In this document: positions 1 through 9,271 of the stretch, one piece after another
Position numbering within the stretch: the first letter of the stretch is position 1
How the letters are laid out: each line of letters begins with the position of its first letter
DNA from: Batkoa obscura
Taxonomy: Eukaryota > Entomophthoromycota > Entomophthoromycetes > Entomophthorales > Batkoaceae
DNA length: 31,297 nt
Assembly (NCBI GenBank): GCA_030770535.1
Contig: JASVEC010000208.1
Location: forward strand, 1-31,297
Direction: 5' to 3'
Program-made: the position numbers and the translations under genes
The notes under the pieces: model-generated
What the model saw: the letters and a program-made list of their open reading frames with translations, nothing else
The model's database searches: none
What the model was told of the DNA's origin: nothing

Positions 1-53
1 AAAAATTATATTTTTTATATATTTAAAAATAACTATTGAAAATTTCCACCACT

Positions 54-210
54 TTTTCCCAACTTCCCATTTTACCAGAACTCCAAAACTGTTCCTTAAA
101 TTTTACTAAGATCTCTCAAAAAGCATACTATAACATAAGCACATTTAAATGTAAAATGCTATTTATTTCATTTTAGCTACTTTTCCCAAATTCCCATTTT
201 ACCAAAACTC
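54..210. repeat. short imperfect direct repeat pair
   Basis: About 30 bp at 54-83 recurs at 181-210 (core TTCCCATTTTACCA followed by a similar AACTC end) with a few substitutions. The copies are about 97 bp apart. No terminal inverted repeat is visible, so this may be a local duplication. Confidence 0.5.
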
Positions 211-1373
211 TAAGCTTTTTTGTGTTTCCCAAAAAAATCCTAAGTCTTTACCCTTAATTTTTATTTATTAAAAGATCCGCTTTCTTATTAACCTGTTCTA
301 TTTTAAATTTTATAAAAAATGTCACTTACTTGAATAAAATTAGTTAATATATTACTATATTTAAGCAAATTAACCTTGTTTACTACCACTAATATTTAAG
401 GTACTTTGGGTACTTCAATTAATTGGGGTATTGTAATCTTTACTTTTGCATTTTAATGTGTATTAAATTTGAGTGCATCTTAGTTGTGATTTATTATTTT
501 GGGGTACATATTTTTTTATTACCATTTATTTTGAATTTATATATAAAATATATTTGGCATTAAATATAAAATAGGAACTAATTAAGGGATAATTCTTAAT
601 ATCTTAAGCCGTTCTAATGAGCCATATAGCTATTCTCAAAAACATTTATTTACTTTATAAAAGCGATTCTAAAAACAGCATCAGTATATAGTATATTATT
701 GTTCATAAAATTATTTGACAGTTTAAAAAATAAAATAAACTTAGGGATAATTTATACCATAAATTACTGCGAATTCTCTAAAAACGACACCATAAATTTA
801 TACGACTTTTTATGGTAAATTCTAGAAAAAAGTTGTCAATTTTATTTGGCTCTATTTTATTAAATGAGAAGACAAGTATAGAATTGATAGTTTGTAACTT
901 CATCTAAAAAATAATTTCTCTTTAAGTATGACAGTCCTCTTCAATCCTTATTTATCAATTATTATAGTGGAACATAACTATTGGGAGAAGTATTGTATTG
1001 TTTTTTCTGACCCCGGTTTTATACCCCTTTATACTTTCACAATAAATAATTCGAGGGGTTTCATTTAATTAAAATCCTTTCACTTTGTTTAACCACCTTT
1101 GTTAATAACCTGAATTAAAAACTTTGTTAACTTTAAACAAAAAGAATAATTTAATTAAAATGTATACTTACTGCTTTTCGATCTTTATACTAAAGTAACC
1201 ACTTTTTGTTTATGTCTAGATAATTCCATAACATACGTTTATCCATCTAGTTGCTTTGATACAATACTGTTGTTGCTTTTAAATACAATAATTTTTATTT
1301 CATAATAATCAAAAACGATGATTTTAAAATAAAAGTATATTCTTTATCCCTTGAACTCAGCAATGAATTAAAC

Positions 1374-1463
1374 GGGGATATCTTTTTTGTTAAGAGTCCT
1401 ACTGCAAATTTCCACTGAATAGCGTTTAAAAATAGAAAAATGAATGAAACCTAAAAACATCCC
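1374..1463 (-). repeat. fold-back element, copy 1 (degenerate)
   Basis: Starts GGGGATATC and ends ACATCCC, with the family core (CCACTGAATAGCG) in the middle, in reverse orientation relative to the cluster copies near 7236. It is the most diverged full-length copy and lacks clear TA flanks. Confidence 0.65.
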
Positions 1464-2675
1464 TAAGTTGTTACATAAATAGAAGATTATAATCTGATGT
1501 AAAAATATTTCTGAAAATAGTTACTACATTTGCTTAGAGAAATCTAGGCTAATCTTTTATTATTTCACTGAACACTAACTATCAGAATAGAACCATCATA
1601 CTAATAAACCTTATTTAAAGAGTTATTTTTAATTTGCATGACCAATAATAATACGGAAACACAACCATCGTGTTGAAAGAATCCTATCTTTATGACTTTT
1701 TAAACTTGAAATTGCTCTTGGCACTGTTCTTGAAGCAAAATATGACCTTAGTTACTAGCTTTTATTAAATTTTATTAAATAAAGTTGCAATTAACTTCAA
1801 AATGACAAAACACATTATTATTTTAACTCTATTTTCAACTTAAAACTACTTTTGTTATTAATTAAAATTCAATATACTATCATAGTGGTGTTACTATATT
1901 ACTTATTCGTTTTATAATATATTGACTAAATACAAATTTAATAGATTAGGTTGTTTATCAATTATACTTTTAATAGTATAGTTCAATTTATTAAAGTACA
2001 ATTTCATAACCAAATTTATTTCTTAATTTTAGTATGAGAATTTTAATTTTTATGTTCTAAAGAAACGTTTAATGTTGTTGCTACGAAAGTTGATGATTTA
2101 TATCTATTCAAATCATCTAGTTAACTATATCAAGTATAGTCTCTCATTTTTTAAATAACATAAATAACTTTAATATTTATAGTTAAAAAAATTACTTACC
2201 ACTTAAATGAAATGGAATGTTTTCATTATTTTGATGAAACTTTTTAATGTTTTAAGATTAAATCATAATCTGATAGTTTGACAAATATATAACTAATCAA
2301 ACGATGATTTATTCATTTAAAAAGACAGCCAATGAAAATAGTTCCTAATAGAAGCCTTTTGAAACAGACCAATCAATGCCAATCTTGGATATTGTTTATT
2401 TTTTTCAAATATGATGAAAAGAGGGGAAGGAAATTTATGAAGTCGAAAATATAACTTATTTTTTTGGCTAAAAGTGAATAACTTTGGTGGAGAAACTAGC
2501 AAAAAAGGAAATATCACTGCTAACACAACAGATCTAATAGTAATTAATGAATTGCTAATTCAGTGGGAAGGATGATTAACGATGACAACAGTTTAGCAAT
2601 GAATTTAAGCAAAGTAAATAATTTGTTAGAATCATAGCTTTAATCATAATACGCGATAAAAAAGAATCCAAAAAG

Positions 2676-2683
2676 TATAAATA
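2676..2683 (+). promoter_or_regulatory. possible TATA box of the 2798 gene
   Basis: TATAAATA lies about 115 bp before the ATG in a slightly less A/T-rich stretch. The distance is longer than for the UGT genes, so the assignment is tentative. Confidence 0.3.
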
Positions 2684-2797
2684 GGATGGTTAAAGCACAA
2701 ATCTAAAAAATATTTTGTAATTTATAACCATATTTAAAGTTCAAAAAAATTTAATAGACTATTTAATAACTCAATAATATACACTATAACTAATAAA

Positions 2798-3619
2798 ATG
2801 CTACAAAACTCAACTTATACTAATCTCGAGTCATCGCTTCCTCTTAGTTTCAATTCAACTAGAAAAACAACCATGAGCTTCAATGTTTCTCAAAGTACTC
2901 TTGCTAAGGGACATTTCAATTTTACTTCTAATCAAGCAATTGACTTGCCAAGCTGCGGGAGTACAACAAAAGATAAACTCTCTTTGAGGTTTGCTCCACT
3001 TGGTAGCTCAAACTACGTCCTTTCTAATTCCAAAGGGATTAATCTTGCTTCTATAAGGCATCGTATAAAACAATCAAATGGCTTGAGTACCTTTCAAGCT
3101 GACTTATCGAACTCATGCAATGTACCATGGACTTTTAAAGGAATTGCTATAGAATCAGATGAAACTGGCTTACATTTGCCACGTTTGAAAGTTATCAATA
3201 GTCATGATGTTACTAACTATTACCGATGGACTGTAAACAGCTCAACCCTGGAAGACCACTTAAGTTTAGTAAACTTGAATCAACCCAAAGAATTGATAGC
3301 GTCCTATCCATTGCCCTCAAGGTCAAGCCAAAGAACATCCGAACTTAACTTTTTTGAAGGCTCTTCTGATTTAACACACGAAATGTTATTATTGTTTATA
3401 CTATTTTTATCTGTTACATTGAGTACAAGTTCAGATCCAGATATAAATCCTGGTACACCTTCCTCTACTCCACCTGGCTCAAATTATAACTCATGTAAAA
3501 GCTCTAGCTCAAGCAGATCGAACTCTACTAAATCTATTAAAAGCGTTAATTCGCCTAATATCCCAGCTTTGGTTACAAGGAAAAGCTCAGAAGTTTTAAT
3601 TGGAGACCATCTCTGGTGA
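2798..3619 (+). CDS. hypothetical protein, possible tubby C-terminal-like domain
   Basis: Single-exon frame of 273 residues starting at an ATG in A-rich context, with visibly more G/C than the surrounding DNA, which supports real coding. Residues about 72-209 have the layout of fungal tubby-C-like/LURP-one-like proteins: a strand pair (YVLSNSKG, IRHRI), a W-containing strand (YYRWTVN 141-147), LSLVNLN, an IASYPLP strand and a closing hydrophobic helix (195-209, EMLLLFILFLSVTLS). That helix could instead be a membrane segment. There is no signal peptide. Residues 211-260 form a Ser/Pro/Thr-rich low-complexity tail. The stop lies at a possible 36-bp intron (3616-3651, with a TACTAAT branch-like site and TTTCAG), which would replace only the last residues. 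The fold assignment is by pattern only. Confidence 0.6.
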   Translation: MLQNSTYTNLESSLPLSFNSTRKTTMSFNVSQSTLAKGHFNFTSNQAIDLPSCGSTTKDKLSLRFAPLGSSNYVLSNSKGINLASIRHRIKQSNGLSTFQADLSNSCNVPWTFKGIAIESDETGLHLPRLKVINSHDVTNYYRWTVNSSTLEDHLSLVNLNQPKELIASYPLPSRSSQRTSELNFFEGSSDLTHEMLLLFILFLSVTLSTSSDPDINPGTPSSTPPGSNYNSCKSSSSSRSNSTKSIKSVNSPNIPALVTRKSSEVLIGDHLW

Positions 3620-3961
3620 TGTGTATTACTAATTTTACTTATTATTTTCAGCTTAAAATCAGTATCATTATTATAATAAAAAGTTTTATTTATGGCATAA
3701 TTTTAAACATTTTGATTCATAATTTTAAACAGTTTTTAGTAGTATACAAATGCAATTCTAAAATATTTAATTACTCCAGTCATTTGGTCATTCGATATTG
3801 TTTGTATCTTAATATATTAAGTTCTTCATTAAATATATTAATAGTAGTTGATATCATACTTGATTCTTTAAATTGATGAGCATGAAATCATTAAATGAAG
3901 TTGAGAGATTCTGTAGAAAGTACGAGGATGTGTTTTAAGGTTATGAAATCAGAATGTTAAT

Positions 3962-3989
3962 ACTCAAAACTCAAAACTCAAAACTCAAA
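3962..3989. repeat. tandem heptamer ACTCAAA x4
   Basis: Four perfect consecutive copies of ACTCAAA in a gene-free region. This is a simple microsatellite-scale repeat with no telomere-like context. Confidence 0.9.
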
Positions 3990-5109
3990 TTTTTAAAATT
4001 AATTTATTGGGCTAAAAAGTACTAATTAAAAAATCAATTAAATTATCAATTGTATATTTTAATGATGTAAACTAATAATATCATATACTAGTAGTACAAA
4101 AAACAAGTTAACTTATTACATGTAATGAATATTGTGTATTTAACCCAATATCGATTCTACAACTTAAATATATATGAAAATTTCATTTTTTAATCATAAC
4201 CCATTGATTTCATCTAATAATATTAATTATACAACCTTTATTCGTTAACTTTACTAGTTAAATTTAATTTATTTAATAATACTCTAACCATTTATTATTT
4301 TATCTTTTAATGAAACCTAATATATTAATATAATGTGTTCTGCTTATTATGAACTATGATTAATTTAATGGCAACATTAATTGTTTGTCAATTTCATATA
4401 AGATTGAAATGCAGACAGCTATTTTTATAAACAAAGCTTGAGCTTAATTCAAAATTTGAGCATACAACTTTCTATATTAAGTTGCTATTATTGAAGGATA
4501 AATTTAAAAATAAACAGCCGGTTTAAGAAACAACATTATTCCTTTAAAGCCTAAAGTTTGCCAATAGCTTAATATTGTAATTATCGAATATGTAACGTAA
4601 TGGGGCTTTAATAACTCCGCTACTGAGTTTTGAACGAATGAATCAATTGTAATTAGGTTATTTACTCTACTAATTATCCATAAACTGTTACATAACATTT
4701 GTAATGTTATTCGTTTGTGGTAAATTTTCTCAGACTGGCTTAACTTCTACTTTGTCAAATTGATAGTTAAGGTTGATCCGCTATTTCTGCTACTGTTTAA
4801 ATTTAATTTTTAAAGTTAAAGCAAAATATTATTGGTTTAAAAATAGCAACTAAGCTTTGAAACTCAATATTTGGAAAGTGGCATAAAAAAGACATAGTTT
4901 CAAAAGTTTAATTTATTATCAAGCTTCTTATGTTTCATAATAGTTTTTACGTCATGTAGGTAATAGTTATGTATTTATCCTATTTGAATAGAGATAAAGC
5001 TCTGTTTAGTTTACTTTAATCTGTTTTTTATTGTGTTTAGTTAAAGAATATTGTCAATAAAGTAAATAAAATAAATTTTGATTTTGGGCAGAGTTTAAGG
5101 ATAGCCCAA

Positions 5110-5116
5110 TATAAAT
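5110..5116 (+). promoter_or_regulatory. possible TATA box of the glutaminyl cyclase gene
   Basis: TATAAAT lies 66 bp before the ATG at 5182. It is placed plausibly, but such strings are common in this composition. Confidence 0.3.
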
Positions 5117-5181
5117 TAAAAATGTGATTAAGCGGAGAACTATAATAATATCAGAAAACAAATTAGTTTTCATTTATTAAA

Positions 5182-6263
5182 ATGTTAGAAAGATACATAC
5201 TACCCTTAATATTAATTTTTTCAATCTTTTTAGAAGTAAGAGCACTAAATGTGGAATGTGTTGAATGCTTACCACAGCTTAGTTTAGATAATTTACAATA
5301 TTTACAAGGATTATCCATACCATCTCGATTAAAACCAAATGGTAAACTACTGAAACCATTTTTACGCAAAAGAGTTAGTGGAACGGAGAACAATACAATA
5401 GTAAGAGACTTTATTTATTCTGAGTTGGAATCTTTAGATTGGAAAGTGGAACTAGATTCATTTGAATCAGATACACCTTATGGTAAAAAAAAATTCAGTA
5501 ATGTAGTCGCAATAAAGAACCCCACTGCTAGAAAGTCATTGGTATTCGCAGCTCATTTTGATTCTAAATACTTTTCGCCACCAAATGACAATTTTGTTGC
5601 TGCTACTGATTCGGCTGTCTCTTGTGCTTTACTATTAGATATTGCTTATTCTTTAAATAATTTATTGGAAACCAATATGGGAAATGTTACCCTTAAATTG
5701 ATATTTTTTGATGGAGAAGAAGCATTTAAAGAATGGAGTTCAGAAGATTCTATTTATGGAGCAAGGTATTTGTTATTTTTTTAAAAAGAAAAAATTAATA
5801 TTTTAGACATTTAGCAGATAAGTTACATACAACATCATTGTTGAATCGTATTAGAACAGCTAATCTCGGAGAAAATGAGATTGATTCAATAGAGCTATTT
5901 GTATTATTAGATTTATTAGGGTCTGAAGGCACACCTTTAATATCAATTAATAAAGAATCTGTTCACTTTTTTAATAAATTAATCCAACTAGAATCTAAAC
6001 TATTCCAATACAAATTAAAACCAAATTCATTAAGACAGAGACAGTTTTTAAATTATCAATTTGATTATAAAATCGACGACGATCATAGACCTTTCCAAGA
6101 AAAAGGTGTCTCTATATTACATTTAATTCCTGTTCCATTTCCAAAGTTTTGGCATACCTTAGGAGATAATGAATCGGTTGTTTCATCTAAAATAGTGAAT
6201 CATTTAGCACTATTGTTTAGAGCTTTTATCGCAGAGTATCTCTGTCTCTTTAATAAAGAATAA
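5182..6263 (+). CDS. glutaminyl-peptide cyclotransferase (M28-like), secreted
   Basis: Converts N-terminal glutamine or glutamate of peptides to pyroglutamate in the secretory pathway. There are two exons, 5182-5765 and 5807-6263. The 41-bp intron (GTATTTG...TTTTAG) splits the Arg195 codon and restores YGARHLADK, the usual family motif. The product is 346 residues, close to the 361 of the human enzyme. A hydrophobic signal peptide spans about 1-21. Expected zinc ligands are Asp143 (AATDSAVS), Glu180 (FFDGEE, with Glu179 as likely catalytic acid) and His311 (PFPKFWHTLG). Asp230 (LLDLLG) and the DDHRPF motif (286-291) also match. All key residues are present, so it should be active. It converges on the I9-like gene with about 69 bp between stop codons. 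The exon 2 start is set by the splice site, not by an internal start codon. Confidence 0.92.
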
Positions 6264-6332
6264 AGTATTAATTTTGAATAGTTAAAAATAGCTAGCATAC
6301 TTATTTTTGTTTTTATTTCACTAAAATAAAAA

Positions 6333-6788
6333 TTATCCATTTAAATCTACTTTAAATGAAGTATTTGAGGAAATTTCTTCAACCTCTTTTAACTTGGCCA
6401 ACTTTACAATCGCTTTACTTTCAGCTTCCAATGCAATAGAGTTGGAAATAAAGTATTGTCTGTAGTTTGATATTGTGCCTTCAGCTTTTAAGGAATTTAA
6501 TACTTTAATTATACCTTCGACACTTTTTTTATTATGATCTTGTAATTGGTGGATATAAGCTTCTTGATCTTGACTAGCTTTAGCGTGTACCTCTTCATCA
6601 GTAGGACTTAATTGTATCATTATAGGAATCATCTGTGGCATTTTACGTGAATTGGATTGTTCCATCATTTCTCTTACTTTAGGATTTATCTTTGAACTAT
6701 AGTCGTTCATTTTAAATGGTTTAGGAAAAGAGCAGTTAACAATACAAAACAATAATGAAATGTATATTACAAATATTATTCTTTTCAT
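6333..6788 (-). CDS. secreted stand-alone subtilisin-propeptide / inhibitor I9-like protein
   Basis: 151 residues from an ATG at 6788. A signal peptide (about 1-19, ending near IVNC) is followed by a linker and then a region, about 53-145, resembling subtilase N-terminal prodomains: an opening strand (MIPIMIQLSP), a long helical stretch, a turn (TISNYRQYFISNSIAL), then LAKLKEVEEISSN as the closing helix and strand. This is the ferredoxin-like pattern of inhibitor I9 and S8 propeptides, especially the bacillopeptidase F type. No catalytic domain follows: the frame stops at 6333 and the cyclase gene occupies the DNA beyond. It may be a free protease inhibitor or chaperone, or a remnant of a protease gene. 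No DNA evidence separates these. Confidence 0.7.
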   Translation of the reverse strand: MKRIIFVIYISLLFCIVNCSFPKPFKMNDYSSKINPKVREMMEQSNSRKMPQMIPIMIQLSPTDEEVHAKASQDQEAYIHQLQDHNKKSVEGIIKVLNSLKAEGTISNYRQYFISNSIALEAESKAIVKLAKLKEVEEISSNTSFKVDLNG

Positions 6789-7235
6789 TTTATTTAATAA
6801 AAATACTTTTCAGTATTTTGTTTTAAAGTTTGGCTTTTGTTACTCTACTAAACATGTTTATCACTTGATTATAAATAATTGGGCATGTTTTTTGTTCAAA
6901 ATTTCCGAGGGGTTTCCAGCTCATTTTGTAATTAATTCGTTTGGACTTTGTCGTTTTAAACTTTGAGGATTTTGCTCTCTACTTAACAAACTTTCATTGT
7001 ATTTTGGTATTTAACTAATTGACTAAAAATAAAAATCAGAGTTATAATAAATTAAAAAGAACATAAAATTAATCTTTGGATACTAAAATAAAAAAACTAT
7101 TAAAGTCAGGATTTCAAAGCATTATTGTAAAAGCTAATAGTTTGTTTGTTAAATAATATTAGACATTTTATTATTATTTATCTCACTTAATATTTTTACA
7201 TGCTTTTTTTGTTCTATTTTACCAATTTAATACTT

Positions 7236-7334
7236 GGGGATGTTTTTTTTGACTTCATTACTTTTTCCATTTTTTAAGCGCTATTTGAGTGGGGAAGCTA
7301 TTAATAAAATTCGTAAACACAAAAATACATCCTC
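7236..7334 (+). repeat. fold-back element, copy 2
   Basis: A near-consensus copy: GGGGATGTTTTTTTTGACTT at the left, AAGCGCTATTTGAGTGG in the centre and ACAAAAATACATCCTC at the right. The left and right halves are imperfect reverse complements meeting at AGCGCT. Confidence 0.85.
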
Positions 7335-7353
7335 ATTTATTAATTAGCATATA

Positions 7354-7446
7354 GGGGTGTTTTTTTTGGCTTCATTATTTTTCCATTTTTTAAGCGCTAT
7401 TGAGTGGAAAAATTATTAGCAAAGTTCGTAAACACAATATATCCCC
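7354..7446 (+). repeat. fold-back element, copy 3
   Basis: Starts GGGGTGTTTTTTTTGGCTTC and ends ATATCCCC, in the same orientation as copy 2 and only about 20 bp from it. It is followed by ATAT, which also borders copy 4. Confidence 0.85.
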
Positions 7447-7450
7447 ATAT

Positions 7451-7546
7451 GGAGTGTTTTTGATTCTGTCTTTTTTTTTCGCTTTTTAAGTACAAGTTGA
7501 GAGGAAAAACTATTAGTAAAATTATCAGATAAAGATATATACCCAC
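7451..7546 (+). repeat. fold-back element, copy 4 (degenerate)
   Basis: Starts GGAGTGTTTTTG directly after the ATAT that ends copy 3, keeps GAGAGGAAAAACTATTAGTA in the right half and ends ATACCCA. The AGCGCT centre is lost. Confidence 0.65.
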
Positions 7547-7604
7547 ATTAAGTTTTTTGTTGCAATTTTTTTTAATAACTTTAATTTAAGTATTTCTAAC
7601 ATCT

Positions 7605-7702
7605 GAGGATGTATTTTTGTGTTTACGAATTTCACTAACAAATTTTCCATTTAAATAGCGCTTAAAAAATGGAAAAAGTAATGAAGCCAAAAAAAACACC
7701 CT
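7605..7702 (-). repeat. fold-back element, copy 5
   Basis: Reverse-orientation copy: GAGGATGTATTTTTGTG at the left, AAATAGCGCTTAAAAAATGG in the centre and GAAGCCAAAAAAAACACCC at the right. It closes the cluster that begins at 7236. Confidence 0.85.
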
Positions 7703-7914
7703 TATCTACTAGTATAATTATTTAACTTTCAGTTTAATATTACTAAAAGGGATATAAAGTAATTTTTAAATATATAAAATATTATTTTCGATTCTTCTAT
7801 TTTTATCTGTTCAATAGAGTTTTGATATAATAAGTAAATAATTCGAAACTTAATGTATATTTGTATTATAAGTCATCTTAATTTGTTTAGTAGTGTCAGC
7901 TACCAAGTTATATA

Positions 7915-8410
7915 ACGAATAGCAAAAAAAAGGATAAGCTCCAAAAAAAAGTAGATTGCTTTCAAAATTTGATTTTGTTCAACCAATAAAACTAAAGGAT
8001 CTAAACAGCTGTCAAAGTTCGATTTTAAGCTCAAACTTTTATAGAAAACTAATTTCAAAAAACCAATTTTAAGCTAACTTGATAATTTTTGATGAAAATT
8101 TAATATAATATTGAAAAGAAATGGAAATATTTTTTTGTGTTTAAGAACTTTACTAGCAATCTTTCCACTCAAATAGCGCTTAAAAAATGGAAAAATAATG
8201 AAACTAAAAAACATCCCCAAATAATAATAAAAGAGTCAAAGTCTTAAGGTTTTAAATATATATAATATATTGGTTTAACATTTATTTTCCATTTATTTTT
8301 CATGTTTTTACATTTTTGTTCACTAAAAATTTTGCTAATTTTTTTATAAAGTAAACTTTGAAAGTAGTAGTCCGACTTTGGGAGCTTCTTCAGTTTTTTT
8401 ACTATTCATT
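7915..8410. mobile_element. about 0.5-kb element with long terminal inverted repeats
   Basis: The left end (AACGAATAGCAAAAAAA, then AAGCTCC and TTTCAAA) matches the reverse complement of the right end (AATGAATAGTAAAAAAA, then AAGCTCC and TTTCAAA) over about 55-60 bp with several mismatches. The interior has no open frame of note. A separate 95-bp fold-back element sits inside it at 8123-8218. It is probably a non-autonomous DNA element (MITE-like); the superfamily is unknown and I could not define a target duplication. Confidence 0.6.
8123..8218 (-). repeat. fold-back element, copy 6 (nested)
   Basis: Reverse orientation: TTTGTGTTTAAGAACTTTAC, AAATAGCGCTTAAAAAATGG, then AAAAACATCCCC. The left terminus is altered (GGAAAT). 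It lies inside the 7915-8410 element, so it probably inserted later. Confidence 0.8.
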
Positions 8411-9224
8411 TTAAAAAGAGAAAAAATACAGAAATATATTATTTATTCCTATTTTTATCCATGTTTAAGATGTAGAATTTAAAGAAACATGTTAGTTGAA
8501 TATCTAAGTAAAAACGAGATCCCCATAAACGAACATTTTTGTTTGTAAGTATGTTTAAACCGATGCTTTTTTGCCATTTCTTAGAAATTTTGAATCTCGT
8601 GACAGAATTTCTTGAATGAAATAAAACTCTTCCGACTATTTTAGTTGGCAATTTTAAACCTATTCTAAAAAAAGGCTTTGGCTTCAATCGTGACTCAATT
8701 TTTAACCGATAATTTTCGATCATTTTGAAGCTGTTCCATCTCTCTTTCAATCTCTCTAGCTATTTATTTAGGTGTAAAACTCATGCTAAAATTTGGTTAA
8801 AATAGAATACTTAGGCTAGATAAAAAATCAGTTATATAATTATTGGTTAGTAAAAACTATCGCTAAATAGTTCAAAAACAAAATGAAATGACTGTAAAAG
8901 AAGAGTGGAACTTTTAAAAATAAACTTAATTTCAATGCCTTTGAGTGTTTAGAAGCCATATTGAATCTAATAGTTGATGCTTTTAAATATAAAACTACTG
9001 AAAACTGTGGTAGTTTTTACTTAAATAGAATTATTATCAATGTTTAATAGCGAAAGTGTGACTATTAGTACGCAGTAAGAAGGTAGAATCTAATTCTTCA
9101 ATTGACGAATAGTCGAGTTATTTATTAAATATCAATACTGACCTGAAGCCAATGTATGAACTTTCCAACATTAGTTTATGATTTATTACCAAAATAAAAA
9201 TAGTAAATAACTCAGAGCAAAAAG

Positions 9225-9233
9225 TATATAAAG
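9225..9233 (+). promoter_or_regulatory. TATA box of the first UGT gene
   Basis: TATATAAAG in AAAAAGTATATAAAG, about 40-47 bp before the ATG at 9272. The other UGT loci have a matching GTATATAAA at a similar distance, which makes this a shared promoter feature. Confidence 0.55.
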
Positions 9234-9271
9234 CTCTTAAAATTAGATGAGGAAAAATAAAAACAATAAAA

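Larger units (their letters stand above)
1..2797. other. gene-poor AT-rich spacer
   Basis: No convincing coding sequence on either strand. Open frames are short, A/T-driven and have no recognisable domain. One degenerate fold-back element (1374-1463), a short direct repeat near the left end and a possible TATA box for the next gene are the only structures I can support. Confidence 0.6.
3620..5181. other. gene-free AT-rich spacer
   Basis: An open frame of 86 codons follows the previous gene at 3616-3876. It is Ile/Leu/Asn-rich, as expected of random A/T sequence, and is not supported as a gene. A minus frame near 4504-4698 has the same character. Apart from a heptamer tandem repeat and a possible TATA box, I see nothing else. 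Confidence 0.55.
6789..9224. other. gene-free region rich in small inverted-repeat elements
   Basis: No supported coding sequence. It holds five copies of the fold-back family (7236-7334, 7354-7446, 7451-7546, 7605-7702, 8123-8218) and a larger terminal-inverted-repeat element (7915-8410). A 103-codon minus frame at 8439-8750 starts on a TTG and shows no recognisable domain, so I do not call it. Confidence 0.65.

Noticed and set aside
3616-3876. 86-codon plus-strand open frame after the tubby-like gene
   Set aside because: Ile/Asn/Leu/Tyr-rich translation typical of random A/T sequence; no domain, no promoter, and its start overlaps the stop of the previous gene.
3962-3989. ACTCAAA tandem as an interstitial telomere
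   Set aside because: Four units only, not a known telomere repeat form, and no subtelomeric context around it.
8439-8750. 103-codon minus-strand open frame
   Set aside because: It begins on TTG, has no recognisable domain and lies among repeats. A transposon remnant is possible but nothing supports it.
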